From: an uncultured Clostridia bacterium
GTDB lineage: Bacteria; Bacillota; Clostridia; JAAYHZ01
NCBI GenBank assembly: GCA_937894465.1
Contig: CALCRE010000273.1
Span: 1 to 18,804, forward strand
Length of the DNA stretch: 18,804 nucleotides
Direction of reading: 5' to 3'
Shown piece by piece: positions 7,488-14,614 of this stretch. Numbering within the stretch: position 1 is the first letter of the stretch; each line of letters starts with the position of its first letter. Position numbers and translations under genes: made by a program. Below the pieces are notes generated by a model. It was given only the letters and a program-made list of their open reading frames with translations, had not been told where the DNA came from and ran no database searches.

Positions 7488-8879
7488 TTATTTTCCCACA
7501 CAAAAACTTGAAAAAATTCTGTCTATAATATCATCCGAAGCAGTTTCTCCGGTAATCAAACCCAATTGATGCACCGCTATATTCAAGTCGATGGTGATCA
7601 AATCCACCGGAGTTTCTTCCTTGAATCCGCGAATGGCTTCATTGACTGCTTGGTATGCCGTTTGAACACTGTTCTTATGACGAACATTTGTCACAATGGC
7701 CTGATTTTTAGGATCCGCTTGTCCAGGATGAAGCATTTGCTTGAACCTTTCGTACAACCCTTCGATTCCTTGACCGCTTTTCAATGACAATGTCACGGGG
7801 TCATGTCGGGTTTCACAACGAATGGCAGAAACTTTTTGTTTTGTTTGCTCTTGTGACACCAAATCGGTTTTGTTCAAAATGATTAAAATATTTTTATCTT
7901 TAAACATTTCAAGAAATTTTATGTCTTCCGAATTCAAATCGCTTTGTAAATCCAACATATATAATATGAGGTCGGCATTTTTCGCAGCTTCATAGCTTTT
8001 ACCAATCCCAATTTTCTCAATGACATCACCTGTTTCCCGGATCCCCGCACTGTCGGAGATATTGACAAAAATACCGTTGATATTAGCGTAATCTTGAATA
8101 ATGTCCCGGGTCGTTCCCGGAATATCAGTAACAATTGCACGGTCACTACCTAAAACTTCATTCATTAAAGAAGATTTCCCGGTATTTGGTCTTCCGGCAA
8201 TCACCACATTTATTCCCTCCCGGTGTATTTTTCCGGTGTCATACGTATCCAATATTTTTTTTAACCGATTGCTGCACTCCGTAAGACTTGCAACAAGTCT
8301 CCCCATAGTCGGCCCATCCATATCATCATCATTAAATTCAATATGATATTCAATTTCAGCACTTACGTCCACTATCCGGTTTGTCACTTCTTTGACGGCA
8401 GATGAAAACTTACCTTGCAAATGAGCGATTGCAATCTTACTTGCTGTATCGGTTTGAGCGTTGATCAAATCCATAACGGCTTCCGCTTGAGACAAATCAA
8501 TTCGACCGTTTAGAAATGCCCTTTTGGTAAATTCCCCTGGTTCGGCTATTCTCGCTCCCGCTTTGACGATTTCATGAAACACATTGTTCGTGACGTTTAC
8601 ACCACCATGGCAATTGATCTCAACCGTATTCTCCCTAGTATATGTTTTAGGTCCGTCTAATTTGAGCAACAGAATTTCATCAATGACTTCTCCGTCCATT
8701 GATATAAATTTCCCGTAATTCACCGTATGGGATGTCATATCCATCACTGATTGTTTTCCTTTAAACACCTTGTCTGCAATAGGAAAAGCATCCTCACCGG
8801 AAATCCGGATAATTGAAATACCGCTATTTACGACAGCAGTTGAAATAGCGGCAATAGTATCCCGGTCAGATATAAACAT
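7488..8879 (-). CDS. mnmE: tRNA modification GTPase MnmE
   Basis: MnmE (TrmE) is the dimeric GTPase that acts with MnmG in U34 tRNA modification. The 463-residue protein has an N-terminal tetrahydrofolate-binding domain (about 1-120, with GEFTKRAFLNGRIDLSQAEA), a helical domain, and an inserted Ras-like G domain with G1 GRPNTGKSS (229-237), G2 TDIPGTTRD (251-259), G3 DSAG (276-279) and G4 NKTD (336-339). It ends in the diagnostic CVGK (Cys460). ATG 8879 follows a GAGGT ribosome binding site. The 39-nt gap to jag holds a small A/T-rich inverted repeat. Confidence 0.98.
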   Translation of the reverse strand: MFISDRDTIAAISTAVVNSGISIIRISGEDAFPIADKVFKGKQSVMDMTSHTVNYGKFISMDGEVIDEILLLKLDGPKTYTRENTVEINCHGGVNVTNNVFHEIVKAGARIAEPGEFTKRAFLNGRIDLSQAEAVMDLINAQTDTASKIAIAHLQGKFSSAVKEVTNRIVDVSAEIEYHIEFNDDDMDGPTMGRLVASLTECSNRLKKILDTYDTGKIHREGINVVIAGRPNTGKSSLMNEVLGSDRAIVTDIPGTTRDIIQDYANINGIFVNISDSAGIRETGDVIEKIGIGKSYEAAKNADLILYMLDLQSDLNSEDIKFLEMFKDKNILIILNKTDLVSQEQTKQKVSAIRCETRHDPVTLSLKSGQGIEGLYERFKQMLHPGQADPKNQAIVTNVRHKNSVQTAYQAVNEAIRGFKEETPVDLITIDLNIAVHQLGLITGETASDDIIDRIFSSFCVGK

Positions 8880-8900
8880 AGTTATAATACCTCGAAATAT

Positions 8901-8917
8901 GAAACAAAAATTGTTTC
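8901..8917. repeat. Short inverted repeat between jag and mnmE
   Basis: GAAACAA (8901-8907) and TTGTTTC (8911-8917) form a perfect 7-bp stem with a 3-nt loop, directly after the jag stop codon. It is A/T-rich and lacks a following U run, so it is not a convincing terminator. It could affect mRNA processing or be chance. Confidence 0.3.
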
Positions 8918-8918
8918 C

Positions 8919-9545
8919 CTATTGATTCTCCTTTACTTTGATAACGACCCGTCTGTTGGGCTCTTCCCCAATACTGTAGGTTTCAACATAAGGGTTTTTC
9001 TGGAGAGAATAATGTATGATTCTTCTTTCATATGGATTCATAGGTTCAAATGTATGATTTTTACCAGTTCTCGAAACCTTTTTCGCTAACCTGTTGGCTA
9101 AATTAACAAGGGTTTGTTTTCTTTTCTCTCTATAGTTCTCAGTATCCACAATAACTTTTTTATAGATTTCGTTGTTTTTATTAACCACCAAACCGGCTAA
9201 GAACTGTATTGAGTCAAGAGTTTCTCCCCTTCTACCGATGATGACTCCACCATCTTTGCTGATAATATTATAAACAATAGAATCGTTGTTTTCGCGAACC
9301 TCAATTTGAGCGTCCAAACCCATTTTAGTAAGTATATCTAATAAAAATTCCTTACCTTCCTGGCTGATTCTTTTTTTAACAGTGACCTTGACCTTTGCCA
9401 TTCTGGCGTTGAACAATCCCAAGATTCCTTTGTTACCTTCATCCAACACTTCTACGATGGCATCGTCCGCGTTAATATTTAATTCTGATAAAGCAAGATC
9501 AGTTGCTTCTTGTACTGTTTTTGCAGATTTTTCTACCGAATTCAT
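8919..9545 (-). CDS. jag: Jag/KhpB RNA-binding protein (Jag-N, KH and R3H domains)
   Basis: A 208-residue RNA-binding protein (Jag, also KhpB or EloR). In related Bacillota, KhpB works with KhpA and influences cell elongation and RNA fate. Visible parts are the Jag-N domain (about 1-55, with the GxKGxLGLF-like stretch GNKGILGLFNA), a KH domain with the GxxG loop GRRG (104-107), and an R3H domain with Arg174 and His178 in YERRIIHYSLQ. The start overlaps the yidC stop by 4 bp (ATGA), indicating translational coupling. This yidC-jag pair is conserved across Bacillota. Confidence 0.96.
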   Translation of the reverse strand: MNSVEKSAKTVQEATDLALSELNINADDAIVEVLDEGNKGILGLFNARMAKVKVTVKKRISQEGKEFLLDILTKMGLDAQIEVRENNDSIVYNIISKDGGVIIGRRGETLDSIQFLAGLVVNKNNEIYKKVIVDTENYREKRKQTLVNLANRLAKKVSRTGKNHTFEPMNPYERRIIHYSLQKNPYVETYSIGEEPNRRVVIKVKENQ

Positions 9546-10579
9546 TTTGTCTGATCTTCCCCTTTCTTTTCGTTCATTGTTGCTTTTCCTTCAATAATAT
9601 TCTCTTTTTTCACATTGACTTTTTTCTCGATGATTTTACTTTTTTCTTCCATGAGCTTCTTTTCATTCATCCTGTTAATAATCAGTTGTTGAACAATTTG
9701 AATACCGTATGTGGAAATCCAATAAACTCCCATACCTGCCGGTAATATGAACGAAAAATACAATGTCATAATCGGCCCCATCCATTTCATGGACTTTTGC
9801 ATAGTTTCACCACTGTCAGCGCTACCGGGCTTCGAAGGTGTGCTTTCCTTGGGTTTTGCGGCACCCATTTGGAGTTTTTGTGCATAAAACGTCAGTAAAG
9901 AGGCAAGAATCGGAATGATTAACAATGGTAGATATGTCCACATTTCTTCACCAAACAACAAGCCGGTGTTAAAAGTGGGCTTTTTACCAAGGTTCAATCC
10001 GAGGAAATTCATGTTCAACACTTCATTCGGTTTTAACAAGTCTCCAACTGCATTTAATTCACTGGGGTTTTTAGAGAAATACTCAATGATACCGATTTCA
10101 TTGGAATAATCAACAGTAGATACATTAGCTGCCGTAGCAAGCTTTTCTATAGTTTCAGTCGCTTTTGTCACGGCTTCCTTACCAGGAATACCGGCTGCTA
10201 AATATTCGGGTATCTTGTACATAAAAGTGATCGGCTTGATCAAAACCCGATAAAGAGCAATCAAAATCGGCATTTGAACAAGCAAAGGCAAACAACCGGA
10301 TGCCGGGTTATAATTGTGCTTCTGGTAAAGCTTCATCATCTCTTCATTTAATTTTTCCTTATTATTAGCATACTGCTTTTGCAGTTTTTGTAATTCAGGT
10401 TGGATCTCCTGCATTTTTGTTGATGATTTCATTTGCTTCATCGTCAAAGGCAATAATAACAGCTTTGTAAAGATTGTAAAAATAATAATTGCCAACCCAT
10501 AATTTTCAAAAGCTAAATACTCATATATAAATCTTAATAGAGCTCCTAACCCTGTTAAAATACCGTTCCAAATTCCCAT
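9542..10579 (-). CDS. yidC: YidC/Oxa1-family membrane protein insertase
   Basis: YidC (SpoIIIJ/Oxa1 type) inserts and folds membrane proteins, alone or with SecYEG. The 345-residue protein has hydrophobic segments at about 26-46, 95-117, 212-232 and 267-300, the family motif NPASGCLPLLVQMPI (91-105), and a Lys/Glu-rich cytoplasmic tail. Lys39 sits where B. subtilis SpoIIIJ has the essential groove arginine, a positively charged replacement. No lipobox cysteine is visible at the N-terminus, unlike many Gram-positive homologues. The external region between about 120 and 210 is longer than usual. The start has AAGGA 5-6 nt upstream. Confidence 0.96.
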   Translation of the reverse strand: MGIWNGILTGLGALLRFIYEYLAFENYGLAIIIFTIFTKLLLLPLTMKQMKSSTKMQEIQPELQKLQKQYANNKEKLNEEMMKLYQKHNYNPASGCLPLLVQMPILIALYRVLIKPITFMYKIPEYLAAGIPGKEAVTKATETIEKLATAANVSTVDYSNEIGIIEYFSKNPSELNAVGDLLKPNEVLNMNFLGLNLGKKPTFNTGLLFGEEMWTYLPLLIIPILASLLTFYAQKLQMGAAKPKESTPSKPGSADSGETMQKSMKWMGPIMTLYFSFILPAGMGVYWISTYGIQIVQQLIINRMNEKKLMEEKSKIIEKKVNVKKENIIEGKATMNEKKGEDQTK

Positions 10580-10590
10580 ACATGTCCTTT

Positions 10591-10800
10591 CTATTTGACA
10601 GGATCATACCCTCCGGGATGAAAGGGGTGACATTTAAATATTCTTTTCGCAGATAAAAAAACACCTTTAAAAACACCGTATTTGCTGATTGCCTCCAACG
10701 CATACTCAGAGCATGTGGGACTAAATCTGCAGCACGGCTTTTTCAAAGGTGATAAATACCGTCGGTAGAATTTTATTATATAAATAAAAATACTTTTCAA
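10591..10800 (-). CDS. yidD: Membrane protein insertion efficiency factor YidD
   Basis: A 69-residue protein of the YidD (DUF37) family, a small membrane-associated factor that assists YidC-dependent insertion. It contains the full family pattern: YRRYLSPLK, CRFSPTCSEYALEAI, a glycine-bearing helix, RIFKCHPFHPGGYDPV and conserved cysteines. The start is TTG at 10800, overlapping the rnpA stop by TTGA, with GGAG 8 nt upstream inside rnpA. It lies 11 bp upstream of yidC. Confidence 0.95.
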   Translation of the reverse strand: MKSIFIYIIKFYRRYLSPLKKPCCRFSPTCSEYALEAISKYGVFKGVFLSAKRIFKCHPFHPGGYDPVK

Positions 10801-11147
10801 TCAACTTTCTCCGTGTCAAACAAGTTACCTTTTTTTAATAAATACTTCATTTCCCTTTTGATATCCCAAAAACCGGGAAGGATGTCGCTTTTTCTTACCA
10901 TAAAAACCAAATCGTATCCGATAAAAATCCTATTCTCCAACAATCGATAGTTCTCTTTGACAATCCTTTTTAATCTGTTCCGAACAACGCTTATGCCTGT
11001 TTTCTTCCCGGCTGATATCCCTAACCTATTAAGATTGTAAGTGTTTTTGATATAATACAATACAAGATATTTGCCTGTGCAAAAGTTTCCTTTGCTATAT
11101 ACTCTCTGAAATTCATAGTTTTTTCGTAACGAAAGGGTGTTTTTCAT
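10797..11147 (-). CDS. rnpA: Ribonuclease P protein component
   Basis: The small basic protein subunit of RNase P, which helps the RNA subunit cleave 5' leaders from precursor tRNAs. The 116-residue protein begins MKNTLSLRKNYEFQRVY, which is typical, and carries the RNR signature VVRNRLKRIVKENYR starting at residue 54. It lies 24 bp downstream of rpmH in the near-universal rpmH-rnpA order. ATG 11147 is preceded by GAAGG at somewhat long spacing. Confidence 0.97.
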   Translation of the reverse strand: MKNTLSLRKNYEFQRVYSKGNFCTGKYLVLYYIKNTYNLNRLGISAGKKTGISVVRNRLKRIVKENYRLLENRIFIGYDLVFMVRKSDILPGFWDIKREMKYLLKKGNLFDTEKVD

Positions 11148-11171
11148 CAGAAATGTACCTTCAATAAACCC

Positions 11172-11306
11172 CTATGCAGAGAGTACTTTTCTACCCTTCT
11201 TCCTTCTTCTCATTAACACTTTTCTTCCCGATGCGGTCTTCATTCTTTTTCTAAAACCATGTTCTTTCTTTCTTTGTCTCTTGGTAGGTTGATATGTCCT
11301 TTTCAA
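11172..11306 (-). CDS. rpmH: 50S ribosomal protein L34
   Basis: A 44-codon gene encoding L34, a highly basic large-subunit protein. The translation opens MKRTYQPTKRQRKKEHGF and ends GRKVLSA, matching L34 along its whole length, including the central RMKTASGRKVL. The start codon is TTG (11306), with a strong AGGAGG at 11314-11319 seven bases upstream. It is the first gene of the left-going operon. Confidence 0.97.
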   Translation of the reverse strand: MKRTYQPTKRQRKKEHGFRKRMKTASGRKVLMRRRKKGRKVLSA

Positions 11307-11335
11307 AGTAACACCTCCTTAAATTTTATTGTAAA

Positions 11336-11357
11336 ACAAAAGACTGTTTTCTTTTGT
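11336..11357 (-). repeat. Hairpin in the rpmH leader
   Basis: ACAAAAGA (11336-11343) and TCTTTTGT (11350-11357) form a perfect 8-bp stem with a 6-nt loop in the untranslated leader, between the promoter and the rpmH ribosome binding site. It is A/T-rich. It could tune expression or mRNA stability, but no function can be claimed. Confidence 0.35.
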
Positions 11358-11407
11358 CCTGTTTCCTAACATTGATCTTAACAATTTACTTAGTTTTCAC
11401 GACAAGC

Positions 11408-11443
11408 ATTATACATTATAACGAATCCATTTGGCAGTGTCAA
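11408..11443 (-). promoter_or_regulatory. rpmH operon promoter
   Basis: A perfect sigma-A promoter on the minus strand: -35 TTGACA (11438-11443), a 17-bp spacer, and -10 TATAAT (11415-11420). A second TATAAT follows at 11408-11413. It lies about 100 bp before the rpmH start and drives the ribosome, RNase P, YidC and tRNA-modification operon away from the origin. Confidence 0.88.
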
Positions 11444-11595
11444 ACAAATTCGAAAATTTCGATAATAACTTTTACGTAACTTATTATCCTACTTTTATGT
11501 TAATTAGATTATACAACAACAATTCCATTTTTATTACCAAAGTCCTTTATTTCCTTAAAATAGTTCTGCAAAATAGTTAAATATTCCTCCATAAT
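11444..11595. other. Non-coding part of the origin region with no clear feature
   Basis: A/T-rich intergenic DNA between the rpmH promoter and the first DnaA-box-like sequence. Two imperfect direct copies of ACTTTTANGT are present near 11467 and 11491. No open frame, RNA gene or close match to a DnaA box is seen here. Confidence 0.4.
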
Positions 11596-11596
11596 C

Positions 11597-11641
11597 TATC
11601 CACCGGACTTTGTGAATAAGTTGATTGTCCGGCGGTGGATA
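11597..11641. repeat. Imperfect inverted repeat containing DnaA-box-like arms
   Basis: TATCCACCGGAC (11597-11608) is mirrored by GTCCGGCGGTGGATA (11627-11641), differing only by three extra bases. The one exact DnaA box (11611-11619) lies in the loop. The arms are far more GC-rich than the surroundings, so the unit may be a DnaA assembly platform or may extrude as a stem. Confidence 0.7.
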
Positions 11642-11670
11642 AAAATTTAATAAAGTTATAAAAAACTGTT

Positions 11671-11688
11671 TTGTGCATATTGTGCATA
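11671..11688. repeat. Tandem TTGTGCATA repeats in oriC
   Basis: Two head-to-tail copies of the 9-mer TTGTGCATA (11671-11679 and 11680-11688). Each is one base away from a minus-strand DnaA box, giving two adjacent binding sites in the same orientation. Confidence 0.6.
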
Positions 11689-11775
11689 GCAAAAACAAAC
11701 TTTACACAATTCCATACAGACACAAAACAAGCATAAATACTAACTTACAACAAGATATCCACATTATCGACACCA

Positions 11776-11820
11776 TTATGATGGTTATTATTAAAATATT
11801 AATTTAATAAATAGATAAAA
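11776..11820. other. AT-rich stretch, candidate DNA unwinding element
   Basis: This is the most A/T-rich part of the origin, directly after the tandem DnaA-box-like pair at 11755-11772. It includes a TTATTATTA run and the inverted repeat TTATTAAA (11788-11795) with TTTAATAA (11803-11810). The dnaA-dnaN gap has no DnaA box, so unwinding is likelier here, upstream of dnaA. The assignment rests on composition and position only. Confidence 0.45.
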
Positions 11821-11992
11821 GCAGAACCGCCTTTTAGATACTTTACACAAAAGAGTATGCAAGCCGTTGGTAAAACCCATTTATTATGTTAAATAATACT
11901 TCATAAATAAACTACATGTAGCAAAACATTAATCTTAAAAACACCATATATGGCCTTCTTCCTACACAAATAAAATTATGCAATTTTGCGAA

Positions 11993-12021
11993 TTGAATTG
12001 AGGTAGGATATTTGTTATCAT
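11993..12021 (+). promoter_or_regulatory. Probable dnaA promoter
   Basis: -35 TTGAAT (11993-11998), a 17-bp spacer and -10 TATCAT (12016-12021) lie about 40 bp before the dnaA start. The elements match sigma-A consensus at 4/6 and 5/6. No close DnaA box overlaps it, and the nearest candidates are more than 140 bp upstream. The stretch 11851-11992 holds only short palindromes such as CTACATGTAG (11912-11921) and CCATATATGG (11944-11953). Confidence 0.6.
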
Positions 12022-12063
12022 ATTTTATGCAGTTAGAAATCAGATTATGCTAGGGAGGGGCAA

Positions 12064-13422
12064 ATGTATAACGAAAATGAAAATTTAGAGCACTTTAAAA
12101 GTGTGTGGCAGAAGGCACTTGTGGCAATTAAAGAAAGTGTCATATCCGAATTAAGCTTTAATACATATATAAAAACAGCCAACCCGGTGTATGTAAGCAA
12201 CAATGAAATAATTTTTGAAGTATCCAATGAATTCATTAAGGATATCATTAATAAAAAGTTTTATGACTTAATCAAAAATGCAGTTGATTTAACCGAATAC
12301 AGAAATTATAAGCTTACGTTTTGTTTGAAAGATGAGATGGAAAAGCGAATGGAAGCTGAAGGCCAACAGCAGGAGGCTGATGATTGGGAAACACAGTCCA
12401 TGTTAAACCCCAAATACACATTTGACAAATTTGTGGTAGGTCCGAGTAACGATTTGGCATATGCCGCTTCTGTTGCTGTTTCTCAACAACCGGGAAAATC
12501 ATATAATCCTTTTTTTATGTACGGAGGTTCCGGATTGGGAAAAACCCATTTGATGCAAGCCATCGGGCATGAAATACTCAGTAAGGATCCGAAGTCAAAA
12601 GTAATGTACCTCAATTCAGAGGCTTTTGCAAATGAATATATTAACTCATTGCCGGATAGAACCATTGATAAATTCATCCGCAAATACCGTAGCATTGATG
12701 TTTTAATGATTGATGACATTCAGTTTTTGGCTGGAAAAGAGAGAACGCAAGAAGCTTTTTTCCATACATTCAATCATTTATATAATTTAAATAAACAAAT
12801 CATCATTAGTAGCGATAAATCTCCAAAAGATTTGAATCCACTGGAAGAACGTCTGCGGACAAGATTCGAGCAAGGGTTGATTGCAGATATACAAAAGCCG
12901 GATTTGGAAATAAGAATTGCTATACTTCGACAGAAGTCGGCAAACGAAAATTTGGATTTAAGTGATGACATCATTTATTTATTAGCGAATAACATACAAT
13001 CAAATGTGAGGGATTTAGAGGGAGCTTTAACAAAATTGGTGGCTTTATCCACCTTGACGAACTCGGTAATCACCAAAGAATTTACATTGGATGCACTCAA
13101 GGAATTTATCACTACAACTAAAAAGGTGGAAATCAATGAGACCACCATTCTTGATGCTATATCAAGATATTTCGATGTAGATAAAAAAAGTCTTTTGTCA
13201 AAGAAAAGAACCAGAGATGTGGCTTATCCCAGGCAAGTTGCCATGTACTTGTGTAAGCAATATACTGAATCTTCTTTGTCTTCCATTGGAAGGTTTTTTG
13301 GAGGAAGAGACCATACTACGGTAATGCATGCAATTGATAAAGTCAGAAATGATTTAGAAAGTAATTTGGAAACAAAAAAAGCAGTCAGCGATATACTTGA
13401 AGACTTTAATATCACGACGTAA
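12064..13422 (+). CDS. dnaA: Chromosomal replication initiator protein DnaA
   Basis: DnaA is the AAA+ ATPase that binds DnaA boxes and opens the origin. The 452-residue protein has an N-terminal helicase-loader interaction domain (about 1-85), a short linker, the AAA+ domain with Walker A GGSGLGKT (154-161), Walker B LMIDD (214-218) and an arginine-finger region RLRTRF (263-268), and a C-terminal helix-turn-helix with the DnaA signature GGRDHTTV (413-420). ATG 12064 follows GGGAGG. It is the first gene of the right-going cluster, and its likely target sites lie in the preceding 470 bp. Confidence 0.99.
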   Translation: MYNENENLEHFKSVWQKALVAIKESVISELSFNTYIKTANPVYVSNNEIIFEVSNEFIKDIINKKFYDLIKNAVDLTEYRNYKLTFCLKDEMEKRMEAEGQQQEADDWETQSMLNPKYTFDKFVVGPSNDLAYAASVAVSQQPGKSYNPFFMYGGSGLGKTHLMQAIGHEILSKDPKSKVMYLNSEAFANEYINSLPDRTIDKFIRKYRSIDVLMIDDIQFLAGKERTQEAFFHTFNHLYNLNKQIIISSDKSPKDLNPLEERLRTRFEQGLIADIQKPDLEIRIAILRQKSANENLDLSDDIIYLLANNIQSNVRDLEGALTKLVALSTLTNSVITKEFTLDALKEFITTTKKVEINETTILDAISRYFDVDKKSLLSKKRTRDVAYPRQVAMYLCKQYTESSLSSIGRFFGGRDHTTVMHAIDKVRNDLESNLETKKAVSDILEDFNITT

Positions 13423-13432
13423 TTGCTGTATG

Positions 13433-13461
13433 TTGAAAAAGAATCGATTTCAATGTACAAT
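13433..13461 (+). promoter_or_regulatory. dnaN promoter
   Basis: In the 62-bp dnaA-dnaN gap, -35 TTGAAA (13433-13438), a 17-bp spacer and -10 TACAAT (13456-13461) each match sigma-A consensus at 5/6. The site lies 23 bp before the dnaN ATG and would give extra clamp expression independent of dnaA. Confidence 0.7.
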
Positions 13462-13484
13462 AAATTTATGATGGAGGTGATTGT

Positions 13485-14582
13485 ATGAAATTCAAATGTG
13501 AATGTACTGTATTACAAAAAGCTATTCAAGTGGTTCAAAGAGCTGCAGCTGTGAAAACCACTTTATCTATATTAGAATGTGTAAAAATGGAGGTAAAGGA
13601 AGATAAAGTCATTTTAAAAGCCAATAATTTGGAAATGGCCATTGAGTATTGGCTGGATTCTGAAGTGGAAGAGACCGGAGAAGTGTTGGTTAATGTTAAG
13701 ATTTTTAGTGAAATCGTACGTAAAATGCAATCAGGTACAGTAAGTATAACCGGTAAGGACAATATTATTGAAATATCATGTAATAACAGTCTTTTTAATA
13801 TTAAAGGTTTGGATGCGGATTCTTTTCCCGAAATACCTAAAATTACAGAGTCCGAGTGCTTTGAGATCGAGCAGGACAAGCTTGGAAAGCTTATAAAAAG
13901 TACGTTATTTTCCGTAAGCCAAGAAACTTCGCGTCCTATTATGACCGGTTTGTACATCGGTATAGCAGATGGATTTGTTACAATGGTGGGGATCGACAGT
14001 TATCGTATGGCTGTAAAAAAAGAACCTGTAGATGATCAATATTTAAATCTTAGTGCTGTAGTACCCGGAAAAACAATGTCGGAGTTAAGCAGGGTATTGG
14101 AAAACCAAGAGGAAAAACTAAAAATACATATTACAAAAAAACAAGTTCAATTTTTGTTTGAGAACTTTAAGTTGGTTTCACGATTGTTGGAAGGTGAATT
14201 TCTTGATTACAAGGGTATTGTACCGAGGGAATTCGGAACTGTATTTAAAATGGATAAACAAAGTCTAGAACAATCAGTAGACAGAACATTAATTGTCATT
14301 CCCAATGAAGAGAAAAAGTATCCGATTGATATATCCACTGAAAACAATGTGATGAATATCAAAATCAGTACTCACGTAGGAGAAGTTTATGAAAAAATTC
14401 CTGTGGAAGTGATCGGTGAAAATATTGATGTAGCTTTTAATCCTAAGTTTTTTACCGATTGTTTAAGAGTTATTGAAGATGAAGAGATTTTGATTAAATG
14501 CAATACAGAAGTGGGTCCGTGTATAATATCTCCTGTAGAAGGGGACGATTATATATATCTGATCGGAGCGGTAAGAAAATAA
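13485..14582 (+). CDS. dnaN: DNA polymerase III subunit beta (sliding clamp)
   Basis: The beta clamp, a ring-shaped dimer that tethers DNA polymerase III and other DNA-transaction proteins to DNA. The 365-residue protein has the usual length and three-domain pattern. It starts MKFKCECTVLQKAIQVVQRA, has the conserved TGLYIG and DSYRMAVKK stretches in domain 2, and ends with DDYIYLIGAVRK, equivalent to the typical C-terminal clamp strand. GGAGGTG lies 5 nt before the ATG. It follows dnaA in the universal order and has its own likely promoter. Confidence 0.98.
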   Translation: MKFKCECTVLQKAIQVVQRAAAVKTTLSILECVKMEVKEDKVILKANNLEMAIEYWLDSEVEETGEVLVNVKIFSEIVRKMQSGTVSITGKDNIIEISCNNSLFNIKGLDADSFPEIPKITESECFEIEQDKLGKLIKSTLFSVSQETSRPIMTGLYIGIADGFVTMVGIDSYRMAVKKEPVDDQYLNLSAVVPGKTMSELSRVLENQEEKLKIHITKKQVQFLFENFKLVSRLLEGEFLDYKGIVPREFGTVFKMDKQSLEQSVDRTLIVIPNEEKKYPIDISTENNVMNIKISTHVGEVYEKIPVEVIGENIDVAFNPKFFTDCLRVIEDEEILIKCNTEVGPCIISPVEGDDYIYLIGAVRK

Positions 14583-14614
14583 CGGATGGATAAACGGCAA
14601 AAATGGTGATATAG

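Larger units (their letters stand above)
11596..11850. other. oriC: DnaA-box cluster
   Basis: Candidate chromosomal origin between divergent rpmH and dnaA. Matches to TTATNCACA are: TGTGAATAA (11611-11619, exact, minus), GGTGGATAA (11634-11642, 8/9, minus), TGTGCATAT (11672-11680, 8/9, minus), TGTGCATAG (11681-11689, 8/9, minus), ATATCCACA (11755-11763, 8/9, plus), TTATCGACA (11764-11772, 8/9, plus) and CTATCCACC (11596-11604, 7/9, plus). Weaker CTTTACACA copies lie at 11700-11708 and 11841-11849. The clustering, the gene context and the reversal of coding strand all support an origin. Few boxes are exact. Confidence 0.88.

Noticed and set aside
6581..8190. Partial matches to the Noc-binding consensus ATTTCCCGGGAAAT inside mnmG and mnmE, for example around 6585 and 8174.
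   Set aside because: The best matches are about 11 of 14 and lie in conserved coding sequence. Chance is likely without a genome-wide enrichment test.
11467..11503. Direct repeat of ACTTTTANGT as an origin iteron.
   Set aside because: There are only two imperfect A/T-rich copies and no similarity to DnaA boxes.
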